Source of the DNA: Verrucomicrobiales bacterium
Lineage (GTDB): Bacteria > Verrucomicrobiota > Verrucomicrobiia > Verrucomicrobiales > DEV007
Assembly (NCBI GenBank): GCA_012960505.1
Contig: DUBC01000048.1
Span: 62,001 to 126,000, forward strand
Length of the DNA stretch: 64,000 nt
Direction of reading: 5' to 3'
Shown here: positions 35,262-43,954 of the stretch, one piece after another
How positions within the stretch are numbered: the first letter of the stretch is position 1
How the letters are laid out: every line of letters starts with the position of its first letter
Program-made: the position numbers and the translations under genes
The notes under the pieces: model-generated
What the model saw: the letters and a program-made list of their open reading frames with translations, nothing else
Told to the model about the DNA's origin: nothing
The model's database searches: none

Positions 35262-36014
35262 TTAAATCTCGATCGTCTCCATTAACTGTTCCGGTATATC
35301 AAAATTCCCATAAACACCTTGAGTGTCATCATAATCATCAACAGCTGCGAAGAGTCGTAACACTTGCCGCGCTATTGAAGGATCACTGATACTCGCAGTC
35401 GTTTTAGGAACAAAAATTAGCTTCTGTGATTCAATATGTGCACCTGATTCTGAAATCGTATTAGCAACATTTGAAAGTTCATCATTAGCAGTGATGACAT
35501 AAAATAATTTATCATCATTAACAACATCCTCAGCGCCCGCCTCAATGGCTAAGCTCATAACTTCTTCTTCGCTACGGGATTCTTCTGATAATTTAATTTC
35601 ACCTTTGCGATCAAACATATGAGACACGCTGCCAGACCCTCCTAAATTTCCATTATTTTTATTAAATAAAGTCCGCAAATCTGCAAAAGAACGATTCTTA
35701 TTATCTGTGATTATTTCAACAATAAATGCTATACCACCAGCTCCGAATCCTTCATAACAAGCCTCCTCATATGAAACACCTTCAATCTCTCCAGTACCTT
35801 TCTTAATCGCTCTTTCAATAGTATCTCCAGGCAAACTTTGCTTTTTGGCATTGGTTACCGCTTGCCGCAACCGAGCATTCAAATCCAAATCCCCCCCCCC
35901 ATCACGCGCGGCCACAGTTATCTCTTTCGCAAACTTACTGAAAAGCTTGCTACGTTTCGCATCGGCAGCACCTTTAATATGCTTCACCTTGGACCACTTG
36001 TTATGTCCGGCCAT
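35262..36014 (-). CDS. yebC: YebC/TACO1-family translation factor
   Basis: The conserved family start MAGHNKWSKVKHIKGAADAK is at 36014. An upstream in-frame ATG at 36032 would add six residues (MAGINY), which relatives lack, so I chose 36014. The product is then 250 residues, the usual length. Motifs present: SKLFSKFAKEITVAARDGGG, SLPGDTIERAIKKGTGE, YEGFGAGGIAFIVE, GGSGSVSHMFDRKG and VDDYDDTQGVYGNFDIPE. YebC proteins were long called transcription regulators and are now linked to relieving ribosome stalling on proline stretches. A run of ten G residues in the coding strand (35891-35900) encodes the conserved GGG and could slip. It is transcribed ahead of rho. Confidence 0.95.
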   Translation of the reverse strand: MAGHNKWSKVKHIKGAADAKRSKLFSKFAKEITVAARDGGGDLDLNARLRQAVTNAKKQSLPGDTIERAIKKGTGEIEGVSYEEACYEGFGAGGIAFIVEIITDNKNRSFADLRTLFNKNNGNLGGSGSVSHMFDRKGEIKLSEESRSEEEVMSLAIEAGAEDVVNDDKLFYVITANDELSNVANTISESGAHIESQKLIFVPKTTASISDPSIARQVLRLFAAVDDYDDTQGVYGNFDIPEQLMETIEI

Positions 36015-36442
36015 ATAATTAATTCCAGCCAAGCCAGAACATATAATTAAATAAAAAAAGAGTATTTTGGTTGTTTTTTCCTAATCTCAGCAGGATAAAC
36101 CTACTTAAGTAATGGAAATTATGACCATTCACTTTGAAGTCCTTTTATTATTTAATTTGCAACACCCTTATTCAATTGGACACTGCATCTTCTTAAACCT
36201 AAAGGAAAGATCACATTTCTCCGATTGGAGAACAGCGACATTCTAAGTAAAAAAAAATGCAATGTCAATGGATGCTTCAAATTAAGTTGATCTATGCTAA
36301 ATCAAAGACCAAAATAATATTTTCTATGCAATATACTAAGCAACAAGGTGTTTTCTACTTGATCCCAAGCACGCCTTTGCTAATGAAACATTGGAAAAAT
36401 ATCACCTCTAGTTACTAGGAAGCAAATCAAGGATCAAAAAAA
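36015..36442. other. Divergent intergenic region between yebC and the lysine-rich protein gene
   Basis: About 410-430 nt without a convincing gene. It must hold promoters for yebC-rho (minus) and the gene at 36443 (plus). A 6-bp hairpin (TTCTCC/GGAGAA, loop GATT) lies at 36217-36232. No riboswitch or tRNA was recognised. Confidence 0.4.
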
Positions 36443-36730
36443 ATGGGCAAACAATATAATAAACTGATTAAAAGAGTTCGACGCAAAAATTATCTCAAGC
36501 GTAAGCGAGAGCAACTATTGGCTAAGAAAAAATTAAGCAAGTCTTCCAGTGCAAAGAATGTAAAATCCAAGTCAACTACAGACTCAACACAAAAAGCACC
36601 AGCTAAAAAAGCAACAGCTAAAAAAGCACCAGCTAAAAAAGCACCAGCTAAAAAAGCACCAGCTAAAAAAGCACCAGCTAAAAAAGCACCAGCTAAAAAA
36701 GCAACCGGGGCTGAGAATAGCGAATCTTAA
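36443..36730 (+). CDS. Small lysine-rich protein with AKKAP repeats (histone H1-like tail)
   Basis: This 95-residue, extremely basic protein opens with MGKQYNKLIKRVRRKNYLKR, an ordered-looking basic segment. The C-terminal half is seven copies of a five-residue AKKAP-type repeat before a short tail. A GGAT ribosome binding site lies about 8 nt before the ATG. Lysine-alanine-proline tails of this type occur in bacterial histone H1-like proteins and in C-terminal tails of other nucleic-acid-binding proteins, so DNA or RNA binding is likely. The N-terminal part does not match a family I can name. It is followed 18 nt later by the NYN-domain gene on the same strand. Function is inferred from composition only. 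Confidence 0.75.
   Translation: MGKQYNKLIKRVRRKNYLKRKREQLLAKKKLSKSSSAKNVKSKSTTDSTQKAPAKKATAKKAPAKKAPAKKAPAKKAPAKKAPAKKATGAENSES
36596..36700 (+). repeat. Seven tandem 15-bp units coding AKKAP
   Basis: Seven head-to-tail copies of gcaccagctaaaaaa run through the gene at 36443. Only the second copy differs (gcaacag). Near identity at silent positions suggests recent expansion, so the copy number probably varies between strains. Confidence 0.95.
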
Positions 36731-36748
36731 ATTAGAATTCATTACAAA

Positions 36749-37189
36749 ATGAATGAGATGAATAAGGAACATATTCCTTATCTCATCATTGATGGCCACA
36801 GCATAATTTTTGCTTGGAAGGATTTGCGAATTCTCCATGGCCACAGCCAGTTAGCGGCTCGCGAGGAACTCATCCATAGGATGACTGGCTACCAAGACTG
36901 CACTGGCGAAAGAGTAATCATCGTATTTGACGGGAAGGGAACCAAAACAGAAAGCTATTGCGAACAAGATGGCATCCAAGTTTTTTTCTCCAAAAAAGGA
37001 GTATCAGCCGACCAAATAATAGAACGGTTAGTTGGGAAGTATGGAAGAAAGAAAGAAATCACAATCGCATCACGCGACAAAGCCGTATTAGACACCTGTT
37101 CATCCTTTGGAGCACTTGCAATCTCCCCCAATTCCCTACGAGAATTCCTTGAAACCGCAGAAGAAAAATTAAGAAAAAAAACAATCTAA
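36749..37189 (+). CDS. YacP-like NYN-domain protein (putative RNase)
   Basis: This 146-residue protein is a small NYN (PIN-like) domain of the YacP/DUF901 family. The opening YLIIDGHSIIFAW carries the first conserved aspartate, followed by REELIHRM, RVIIVFDGKGTK, VFFSKKGVSADQIIERLV and EITIASRDKAVLD. The acidic residues (IDGH, FDG, ADQIIE, SRDK) make up the usual metal site. Bacillus relatives (Rae1) cleave mRNA on the ribosome, but the role is unknown in this lineage. It lies 18 nt after the lysine-rich protein gene, a plausible pair of RNA-related functions. The ATG at 36749 is used; a second Met at codon 4 is also possible. Confidence 0.85.
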   Translation: MNEMNKEHIPYLIIDGHSIIFAWKDLRILHGHSQLAAREELIHRMTGYQDCTGERVIIVFDGKGTKTESYCEQDGIQVFFSKKGVSADQIIERLVGKYGRKKEITIASRDKAVLDTCSSFGALAISPNSLREFLETAEEKLRKKTI

Positions 37190-37269
37190 TGAATTAAGTG
37201 GTTATTTTGGAATGACTATTAGATCTCATGAAAACTTCGAAAGTTCATTAGACTATTTTATCTAAATCA

Positions 37270-37590
37270 ATGCTTTGGAAAATCATAGTTAGCCTATTCT
37301 TAACAATCCTTCACAATAAGCAAGCGCGCCGGAAAATGCTCTTCATTTTCTCAATAGTTACATTACTGTTTATAGTCTTGGGTTTTAATTTTTTTGGCAA
37401 TTTCCTCGAACAATACCCGTTTATTTTTTCGCTTTACTGGCTCTTCTCCTTGGCTCTCACAACATTAATGTTAATGATGGCGACTTATGATCTTTTAATT
37501 ACAAAAAAAGACATAAGGAATCTAAAAGAGATCGAATTACAAAAAATGCTAGGGGAAATAAAAAAAGAAGTCTCTAAAAAAAAGAAATGA
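37270..37590 (+). CDS. Small two-helix membrane protein of unknown function
   Basis: This 106-residue protein has two hydrophobic segments (about 23-45, MLFIFSIVTLLFIVLGFNFF, and 51-73). A basic, helical C-terminal tail follows, ending in SKKKK. No family was recognised. Its stop overlaps the start of the downstream dGTPase-like gene by four bases (ATGA), which strongly suggests translational coupling and so a real gene. Both termini are probably cytosolic, given the positive charges. It may tie the dGTPase-like protein to the membrane or simply share its transcript. Confidence 0.7.
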   Translation: MLWKIIVSLFLTILHNKQARRKMLFIFSIVTLLFIVLGFNFFGNFLEQYPFIFSLYWLFSLALTTLMLMMATYDLLITKKDIRNLKEIELQKMLGEIKKEVSKKKK

Positions 37591-38750
37591 CGAGTAATCA
37601 GATGCTAAAAACTCGTTCGCAAATTGAAACCGAAGAACGCAAAAATTTTTCTCAATTCGGCCAATACAATTCTGAAAGCGCTGGCAGAAAACATCCTGAA
37701 CCACCTCATTCTTATAGAACTGCCTTTCAAAGAGATCGGGCAAGGATTATACATTCGCGAGCTTTCCGGCGCCTAGAGTATAAAACTCAGGTATTTCTCA
37801 ATGGCACTGGCGACCATCTTAGAACTCGATTGACTCATACAATCGAAGTCGCTTCGGTCAGTCGAACCATTGCATGTGCACTTGGAGTCAATCAAGACCT
37901 TGCAGAAGCAATTGCCTTGGCTCATGACCTCGGCCACCCCCCCTTCGGTCATGCCGGAGAAAAAAAAATGAACCAGATTATGTTAAAAGATGGCGGCTTC
38001 GAGCATAATATTCAAAGCCTCAGGGTAGTAGAATTATTAGAAACATTATATCCGGAATTTGATGGTCTTAATCTGTCATATGAAGTTCTCGAAGGAATAC
38101 GCAAACATGATAAAGGCTATTACCGCCCCTCATATAAAAATAAAAAAGAAGAAAACTTTCCCAATCCATCAATCGAAGCGCAAATCGCTAATATGGCTGA
38201 CGAAATAACTTATTATTCACATGATCTTGACGATGGGTTGGATCATAAACTTATTAATGAACAGAAACTTAATGTAGTAACTCTATGGCAAAAATGTTCC
38301 GAGCTTGTTGGAAAAAAATATCCAGGATTAAAAGGGAAAAGGCGACGATCATATATCATCCGTACACTAATTGATCGCCAAGTCGCTGATCTAATATCAG
38401 CCACTTCAGAATATATCCAAAATTTTAAATTTGAATCCAGTGATGAAATTAGAAGACACCCTGAAAGACTAATAAGGCACAGCAAAGAGGCCCAAAAAGG
38501 TAATCAGCAACTAAAACAATTCTTATATGAGAATCTTTATCACCACGAAGCAGTTGCGATGCCCAATGCAAGAGGCGGGAACGTAATTGCTGATGTGTTT
38601 TCATTTTACGAACAAAATTCAAAGATGATTGGGGAGGAAAGCGCAAAAAGAATCGATTCTGAAGGTCTGAAACGTACCATCTGCGATTATATTTCCGGTA
38701 TGACTGATCGGTACGTACTAGAAGAATATAATAGACTCAGAAAAATGTAA
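37587..38750 (+). CDS. dgt: dGTPase-like HD-domain triphosphohydrolase (copy 2)
   Basis: This 387-residue protein has the same family signature as the gene at 27785: RDRARIIHSRAFRRLEYKTQ, RTRLTHTIEVASVSRTIA, ALAHDLGHPPFGHAGEKKMN and ANMADEITYYSHDLDDGLDH. It is shorter and groups by eye with the common bacterial type-2 dGTPase-like proteins (the form with FRRLEYKTQVF), while copy 1 has a longer middle. All metal ligands are present. It hydrolyses dNTPs to deoxynucleosides and triphosphate, or a related nucleotide. Its start overlaps the stop of the small membrane protein gene. It is followed, after 212 nt, by rpsO. Confidence 0.93.
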   Translation: MTSNQMLKTRSQIETEERKNFSQFGQYNSESAGRKHPEPPHSYRTAFQRDRARIIHSRAFRRLEYKTQVFLNGTGDHLRTRLTHTIEVASVSRTIACALGVNQDLAEAIALAHDLGHPPFGHAGEKKMNQIMLKDGGFEHNIQSLRVVELLETLYPEFDGLNLSYEVLEGIRKHDKGYYRPSYKNKKEENFPNPSIEAQIANMADEITYYSHDLDDGLDHKLINEQKLNVVTLWQKCSELVGKKYPGLKGKRRRSYIIRTLIDRQVADLISATSEYIQNFKFESSDEIRRHPERLIRHSKEAQKGNQQLKQFLYENLYHHEAVAMPNARGGNVIADVFSFYEQNSKMIGEESAKRIDSEGLKRTICDYISGMTDRYVLEEYNRLRKM

Positions 38751-38893
38751 TTTACTTAAGTTTTCTATAATATTCAATTAACTGAATAAATGAAATCACA
38801 GCATGCCTTTAAATATGATCAGTAAAATGAGTTGAAATTAGCTGATCTTATGATTCTGTAGCGGCCTAATAAGAATAATTGAGATAATAAACC

Positions 38894-38912
38894 GTTATGC
38901 ATAAGGCATAAC
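38894..38912 (+). promoter_or_regulatory. Hairpin in the rpsO leader
   Basis: GTTATGC and GCATAAC form a perfect 7-bp stem with a 5-nt loop (ATAAG), ending 50 nt before the rpsO start codon. S15 autoregulates through structured leaders in several phyla, each with a different fold. This hairpin, together with the nearby GCC/GGC pairing at 38928-38938, is a candidate for that role; it is not a terminator because no T-run follows. Confidence 0.45.
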
Positions 38913-38962
38913 AATAACAAAACTAGAGCCTCCAAGGCGGAGAATCTTTAGACGGATAAAGA

Positions 38963-39220
38963 ATGACGGAAGTAGTAACAGAAACAAATAATTTCCAGCT
39001 CCATGAAAAGGATACTGGAAGCGCTGATATTCAAGTAGCGCAACTCACTTCAAGAATTAATCATCTTACTGAGCATCTAAGCGCACACAAAAAGGACTTC
39101 TCAACTCGTAGAGGATTACTTAAACTTGTGGCAAGACGTCGCAAGCTTTTAGACTACCTGAAAAGGAAAAACATTGGGCGTTATCAGAACGTATTAAAAG
39201 GCCTAAAACTTCGCCGTTAA
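38963..39220 (+). CDS. rpsO: 30S ribosomal protein S15
   Basis: This 85-residue protein has the S15 core: [40 protein letters not shown] and [20 protein letters not shown]. The [11 protein letters not shown] and HKKDxxxRRGL motifs contact 16S rRNA near helix 22. The first 16 residues ([16 protein letters not shown]) are less conserved, as usual. S15 is needed early in 30S assembly and often represses its own mRNA. It precedes pnp by 203 nt, the classic rpsO-pnp arrangement, with hairpins in both the leader and the intergenic stretch. Confidence 0.97.
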   Translation: MTEVVTETNNFQLHEKDTGSADIQVAQLTSRINHLTEHLSAHKKDFSTRRGLLKLVARRRKLLDYLKRKNIGRYQNVLKGLKLRR

Positions 39221-39240
39221 AGTTCTATAGATTGTTTTTT

Positions 39241-39299
39241 AGATCTCTTTAAAAATCACTTACTAAGTGATTAATGTTCAAAAATCAAAATTGAGATCT
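39241..39299 (+). promoter_or_regulatory. Nested stem-loop between rpsO and pnp
   Basis: An inner perfect 8-bp hairpin (AATCACTT/AAGTGATT, 39254-39272) sits inside an outer 7-bp stem, AGATCTC (39241-39247) with GAGATCT (39293-39299). In E. coli the same interval holds an RNase III-cut stem through which PNPase lowers its own expression. Position and shape fit that role; a lack of T-run argues against a simple terminator. Confidence 0.5.
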
Positions 39300-39423
39300 G
39301 TTTCATTAGACTAGATCCGAATTTATTAATAACAAATGATCGGGAGTAAATTTGAAAAAAACCGATAAGCAAAAACACAATGAGTAACAGCCTATATGAG
39401 CTACTACTCTCTAGAAAAAATAG

Positions 39424-41673
39424 ATGAGCACTGAAAATATAACCGTCAATCTCGACGATAAAGAAATTATCATTGAAACCGGAAAAATGGGCCGCCTCGC
39501 AGACGGTGCATGCACAATAACTTGTGGAGAAACAACCGTTATGGTAACGGCGGTTTCTCAAACAAAAATGAGGGAAGGGCAAAGTTGGTTCCCTTTATCT
39601 GTTGAATATAAAGAAAAAGCTGCAGCAGCGGGTCGATTTCCAGGTGGATACTTTAAAAGAGAGGGCAGGCCAACAGAAAAAGAAATCCTGACCTGCAGAA
39701 TGACAGATAGACCACTGAGGCCACTTTTTCCAAAAGGATATCTTTATGACACGCAAATTGTAGCACTTCTACTCAGCGCAGATGGTGAAAATGATTCAGA
39801 TGTACTTAGCATGAATGGAGCATCTTGTGCGCTTTCCCTTTCAGACATTCCTTTTGCAGGACCAATAGGCGCAGTAAGAGTAGGCTATGTAGACGAAAAG
39901 TTTGTCGTTAACCCTACCCACAGTGAAATGGAAAACTCACTTTTGGATCTTGTTTATGCAGGCAACGAGAGCGAAGTAGTTATGATTGAAGGATCGGCTG
40001 AAGAATTGCCTGAAGATCTTTTTTGTCAGGCATTAGAATTTGCTCAAGGCTATGTCACTCAACTCGTCCAGGCGCAAAAAGATTTAGCGGAGCGTTTTGG
40101 TAAAACAAAACGGGAGGCTCCTCTTCTTGAAGTAAAAGATGAAATGCTTGAAATAGCATATTCTGTAGCAGGCGATCGTATTGAAGATGCTATCTATCAA
40201 CCTTCTAAAGTTGAAAGAGGAAAAGCCGTTGACGCTCTAAGAGAAGAAGTTGCCAATGCTATTAATGAAAAATATGAAGATGCTAGTGATTTTGCTATTG
40301 ATCAGGCATTTGATTTCCTACAAAAGAAAGCCTTCCGAAAGACAATTCTTGAAAAAGGCATTAGAGCCGATGGTCGTAAAATAGATGAGTTGCGACCACT
40401 TAGCGCCGAAGTAAATCTTATGCCAAGATCCCATGGGTCAGCACTGTTCGCACGCGGAGAAACTCAAGCCCTTGGACTTTGCACTCTAGCTCCGGCAGAT
40501 GAAGCCCAATTTATTGATGCCTACACTGGAGGGGAAGAGGAAAAAAGCTTTCTCTTACATTACCATTTTCCACCTTTCTCAGTAGGAGAAACTGGGCGAA
40601 TGGGAGGCCTTAACCGACGCGAAATTGGACACGGAGCACTTGCTGAGAAATCCATTAAGCCTTCTCTGCCTGATCAGGATGAATTCCCATATGCCATCAG
40701 AGTCACATCAGAAGTCATGGAATCCAATGGATCAACATCCATGGCCTCAGTATGTGCCGGAACTATGGCTCTTCTAGATGCTGGCGTTCCACTTAAGCGT
40801 CCAGTCGCAGGCATATCAGTCGGCCTAGTAACTGAAATAGACGAAAGTGGAAAAATTAAAGAATATAAACGTCTGCTTGATATAATTGGCTCTGAAGACT
40901 TTTTCGGCGACATGGACTTTAAATTGTGCGGCACATGCGAAGGGGTGACCGGGTTCCAACTCGATCTCAAATTAACTGGATTGCCGATTACAATTCTTAA
41001 TGAAGCAATTCATCAAGCAACTGAAGCACTAAAAACAGTTCTCGAAGTAATGGCTTCCGCGATCAATGATCCATCGGAACTCAGTCCTCATGCACCAAGG
41101 ATTGAATCAATAAAAATCAATCCTGAAAAGATTGGTAACGTAATTGGTCCTGGAGGAAAAATTATAAAAGGGATTCAAGCCGAGACAGGCGCTGAAATTA
41201 ATATAGAGGATGATGGCACTGTACGAATTTATGCGATTAAAAAAGAAAGTCTCGACCGAGCTTTAGAAATGGTCGCAAACATTACAGCTGAAATAGAAAT
41301 TGATAAAATTTATCAAGGTAAAGTTGTATCAACAACTAATTTCGGTGCATTCATGGAAGTCCTACCAGGACAGGATGGAATGATTCACATATCAGAGCTT
41401 GCAGACTTTAGAGTAGAAAAGGTAGAAGATGTAGTAACCGTCGGTGATGTTATTTATGCTAAATGCATCGGTATAGATGACAAAGGACGGGTAAAGATGA
41501 GTCGCCAAGCTGCAATGGTAGAAAGAGGCGAAGAACACCTTGATGACGCACTGCGAGAAAAATCTTCAACAAGGCGTGAAGAAAATAACGGAAAAGAATG
41601 GAGCCCTAGTGACGGTGAAAAAAGAAACAGCAGAGGAGGAAATCGAGGAAGACGCAACGAAGATCGGAGATAA
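39424..41673 (+). CDS. pnp: Polynucleotide phosphorylase
   Basis: This 749-residue protein is full length for PNPase. It has two RNase PH-like halves (GRLADGACTITCGETTVMVT early; KGIRADGRKIDELRPLSAEV and ARGETQALGLCTLAP in the second), with the catalytic-site stretch LDIIGSEDFFGDMDFK. A KH domain (IGNVIGPGGKIIKGIQAETG) and an S1 domain (YQGKVVSTTNFGAFMEVLPG) follow, and the tail is Arg/Gly/Asn-rich (GGNRGRRNEDRR). It degrades RNA 3' to 5' with phosphate and takes part in mRNA turnover, usually in a degradosome. The basic tail may bind RNA or RNase E. It is transcribed after rpsO. Confidence 0.97.
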   Translation: MSTENITVNLDDKEIIIETGKMGRLADGACTITCGETTVMVTAVSQTKMREGQSWFPLSVEYKEKAAAAGRFPGGYFKREGRPTEKEILTCRMTDRPLRPLFPKGYLYDTQIVALLLSADGENDSDVLSMNGASCALSLSDIPFAGPIGAVRVGYVDEKFVVNPTHSEMENSLLDLVYAGNESEVVMIEGSAEELPEDLFCQALEFAQGYVTQLVQAQKDLAERFGKTKREAPLLEVKDEMLEIAYSVAGDRIEDAIYQPSKVERGKAVDALREEVANAINEKYEDASDFAIDQAFDFLQKKAFRKTILEKGIRADGRKIDELRPLSAEVNLMPRSHGSALFARGETQALGLCTLAPADEAQFIDAYTGGEEEKSFLLHYHFPPFSVGETGRMGGLNRREIGHGALAEKSIKPSLPDQDEFPYAIRVTSEVMESNGSTSMASVCAGTMALLDAGVPLKRPVAGISVGLVTEIDESGKIKEYKRLLDIIGSEDFFGDMDFKLCGTCEGVTGFQLDLKLTGLPITILNEAIHQATEALKTVLEVMASAINDPSELSPHAPRIESIKINPEKIGNVIGPGGKIIKGIQAETGAEINIEDDGTVRIYAIKKESLDRALEMVANITAEIEIDKIYQGKVVSTTNFGAFMEVLPGQDGMIHISELADFRVEKVEDVVTVGDVIYAKCIGIDDKGRVKMSRQAAMVERGEEHLDDALREKSSTRREENNGKEWSPSDGEKRNSRGGNRGRRNEDRR

Positions 41674-41677
41674 AACC

Positions 41678-41723
41678 GCATCGAGGGCAGCAATTAATTT
41701 AAATTAATCACCCCTTCGACGCG
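41678..41723. terminator. Bidirectional terminator-like inverted repeat between pnp and the YcgQ-like gene
   Basis: The two genes are convergent. The 61-nt gap holds an imperfect GC-containing stem (GCATCGAGGG against CCCCTTCGACGC) enclosing the perfect 16-bp palindrome ATTAATTTAAATTAAT (41693-41708). The whole would fold as one long hairpin on either strand. A downstream T-run is missing, so the terminator call is moderate. Confidence 0.45.
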
Positions 41724-41734
41724 ACAACTATTGG

Positions 41735-42679
<945 letters not shown>

Positions 42680-42696
42680 GAGACTATTATAATTAT

Positions 42697-43644
42697 CTAA
42701 GTTCCAGGAACGGGAATATTACTCCATTGATAAAATAAGATTCCTATGACGATAAAAAGGCCAACTGCCAAACTCAGAACAAATCTAGGCTTAAACACAG
42801 AACTGTACATAAAGACCAATTTTACATCCATCATTGGACCATAGGTCAGGAATGCAAGCTTAGCTGCTGATGAAAAACTTAGCATCTGCGCAGCAATAAA
42901 TGCATCTGAAGTACTGCACAATGATAAGACAAATGAAAGGATCATCATTGCCGGTATTCCAATTAAGTCTGAAGAAGCAAACTGATCCACTACACCTTGA
43001 TTAATTTGTGTCCTGTAAAGAGCTGTTATCATTACTCCTATAACAAAATACATACCTACATCTAAGAAATCGCGAGCAGCACTTCGCAAGGCAATCAACA
43101 ACCGGTCCGGCGTTTCTTTCTCCTTATTAAAAAGAACTGCACTAGATTGAATGTTTTGCGAATCTGTTTGTATTTTATTTAATAGGCTATTGCGAAGGAT
43201 GTTCTTTATTGAAAATTGATGAACAACAACTCCTACAATCACTGTAACTAGATAGGCAATTCCTATACGTGATAACGTCATGAATAGTGGGTCATTCCCC
43301 GCAAACGCTGAATAGGTACTTACTGCCACTATAGGATTTACAATTGGCGCAGAAAGCATGTAGGTAATAGCACAAGATACAGGAAGCCCTTTCTGAACTA
43401 AACGCCTAATGACAGGAACTATAGCACACTCACAAACAGGGAATATTGCCCCTAATAACCCAGAAAGAGCTATAGCGGCATATCGATTCTTTGGTAAGAA
43501 CCTATCCATCACATTGGACGGGAGATAAGCGTCAATAAAACCTGAGATAATCGTTCCCAAAAGAATGTATGGCGCTCCTTCGAAAAGAATAGCAAGGAAG
43601 GCAAAATATAAATCGCCAATTTGACTAGGTTCGGTAAAAGGCAT
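42697..43644 (-). CDS. UPF0718-family permease (YcgR/ArsP-like)
   Basis: This 315-residue multi-pass membrane protein has about eight hydrophobic segments. The family motif GAIFPVCECAIVPVIRRLVQ carries the conserved CxC-type cysteines, followed by GLPVSCAITYMLSAPIVNPI. A second half repeats the fold (MMILSFVLSLCSTSDAFIAA). Members of this group include YcgR and ArsP; ArsP exports methylated arsenicals, while YcgR function is open. Pairing with the TIGR03943 protein (17 nt downstream) supports the YcgR type over ArsP. The upstream 310 nt contain a palindrome and an intrinsic terminator that may control it. Confidence 0.85.
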   Translation of the reverse strand: MPFTEPSQIGDLYFAFLAILFEGAPYILLGTIISGFIDAYLPSNVMDRFLPKNRYAAIALSGLLGAIFPVCECAIVPVIRRLVQKGLPVSCAITYMLSAPIVNPIVAVSTYSAFAGNDPLFMTLSRIGIAYLVTVIVGVVVHQFSIKNILRNSLLNKIQTDSQNIQSSAVLFNKEKETPDRLLIALRSAARDFLDVGMYFVIGVMITALYRTQINQGVVDQFASSDLIGIPAMMILSFVLSLCSTSDAFIAAQMLSFSSAAKLAFLTYGPMMDVKLVFMYSSVFKPRFVLSLAVGLFIVIGILFYQWSNIPVPGT

Positions 43645-43723
43645 TATTTTAAAAATGCAAGTGTGCGCCCATTCCTAAATAGCGCAAGACACGTTCTTAC
43701 AAAAGCAAAGAAATAAAGAAAAA

Positions 43724-43755
43724 GGCCGACAGAAAACCCCACGCTTCTGTCGACC
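43724..43755 (-). terminator. Intrinsic terminator, minus strand
   Basis: An 8-bp stem (CGACAGAA/TTCTGTCG) extended by GG/CC past one mismatch, with a 10-nt loop, is followed on the minus strand by the U-rich TTTTTCTTTATTTC. It lies 80 nt before the permease start and about 200 nt after sucB. It could be a second terminator for the sucAB transcript or an attenuator in the permease leader. Confidence 0.7.
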
Positions 43756-43887
43756 TGTATATTTTGGAAATACTCTATAAATAGAATTTCCGAATCCTAC
43801 TTTCTTCAATAAAACAAAGGTCTCAGCACAACCTAAAAACTTCATTCCTATGAAAGTATTCATGTTATAAATTGCCGAAATCTCTTA

Positions 43888-43911
43888 TTTCTCACAAAAA
43901 TTTGTGAGAAA
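43888..43911. promoter_or_regulatory. 11-bp perfect inverted repeat (candidate operator or terminator)
   Basis: TTTCTCACAAA and TTTGTGAGAAA are separated by only two bases, giving a near-perfect 24-bp palindrome. A two-base loop is poor for a hairpin and good for a dimeric repressor site. It lies 243 nt before the permease gene and 44 nt after sucB. The GTGAGAAA half-site does not match a motif I can name. Confidence 0.4.
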
Positions 43912-43914
43912 AAT

Positions 43915-43936
43915 GTTGAGAGCACCATCCCTCAAC
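43915..43936 (-). terminator. Intrinsic terminator after sucB
   Basis: GTTGAG and CTCAAC pair across a 10-nt loop, 18 nt after the sucB stop, followed on the minus strand by ATTTTTC. Stem is short (6 bp), so efficiency is uncertain. Confidence 0.5.
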
Positions 43937-43954
43937 TCAATCTATAAACTGAAA

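Noticed and set aside
36596-36700. CRISPR-like array
   Set aside because: The 15-bp units are contiguous without spacers and are translated in frame as AKKAP.
43675-43863. 62-residue minus-strand frame between sucB and the permease
   Set aside because: It runs through the intrinsic terminator hairpin and shows no protein features; treated as leader.
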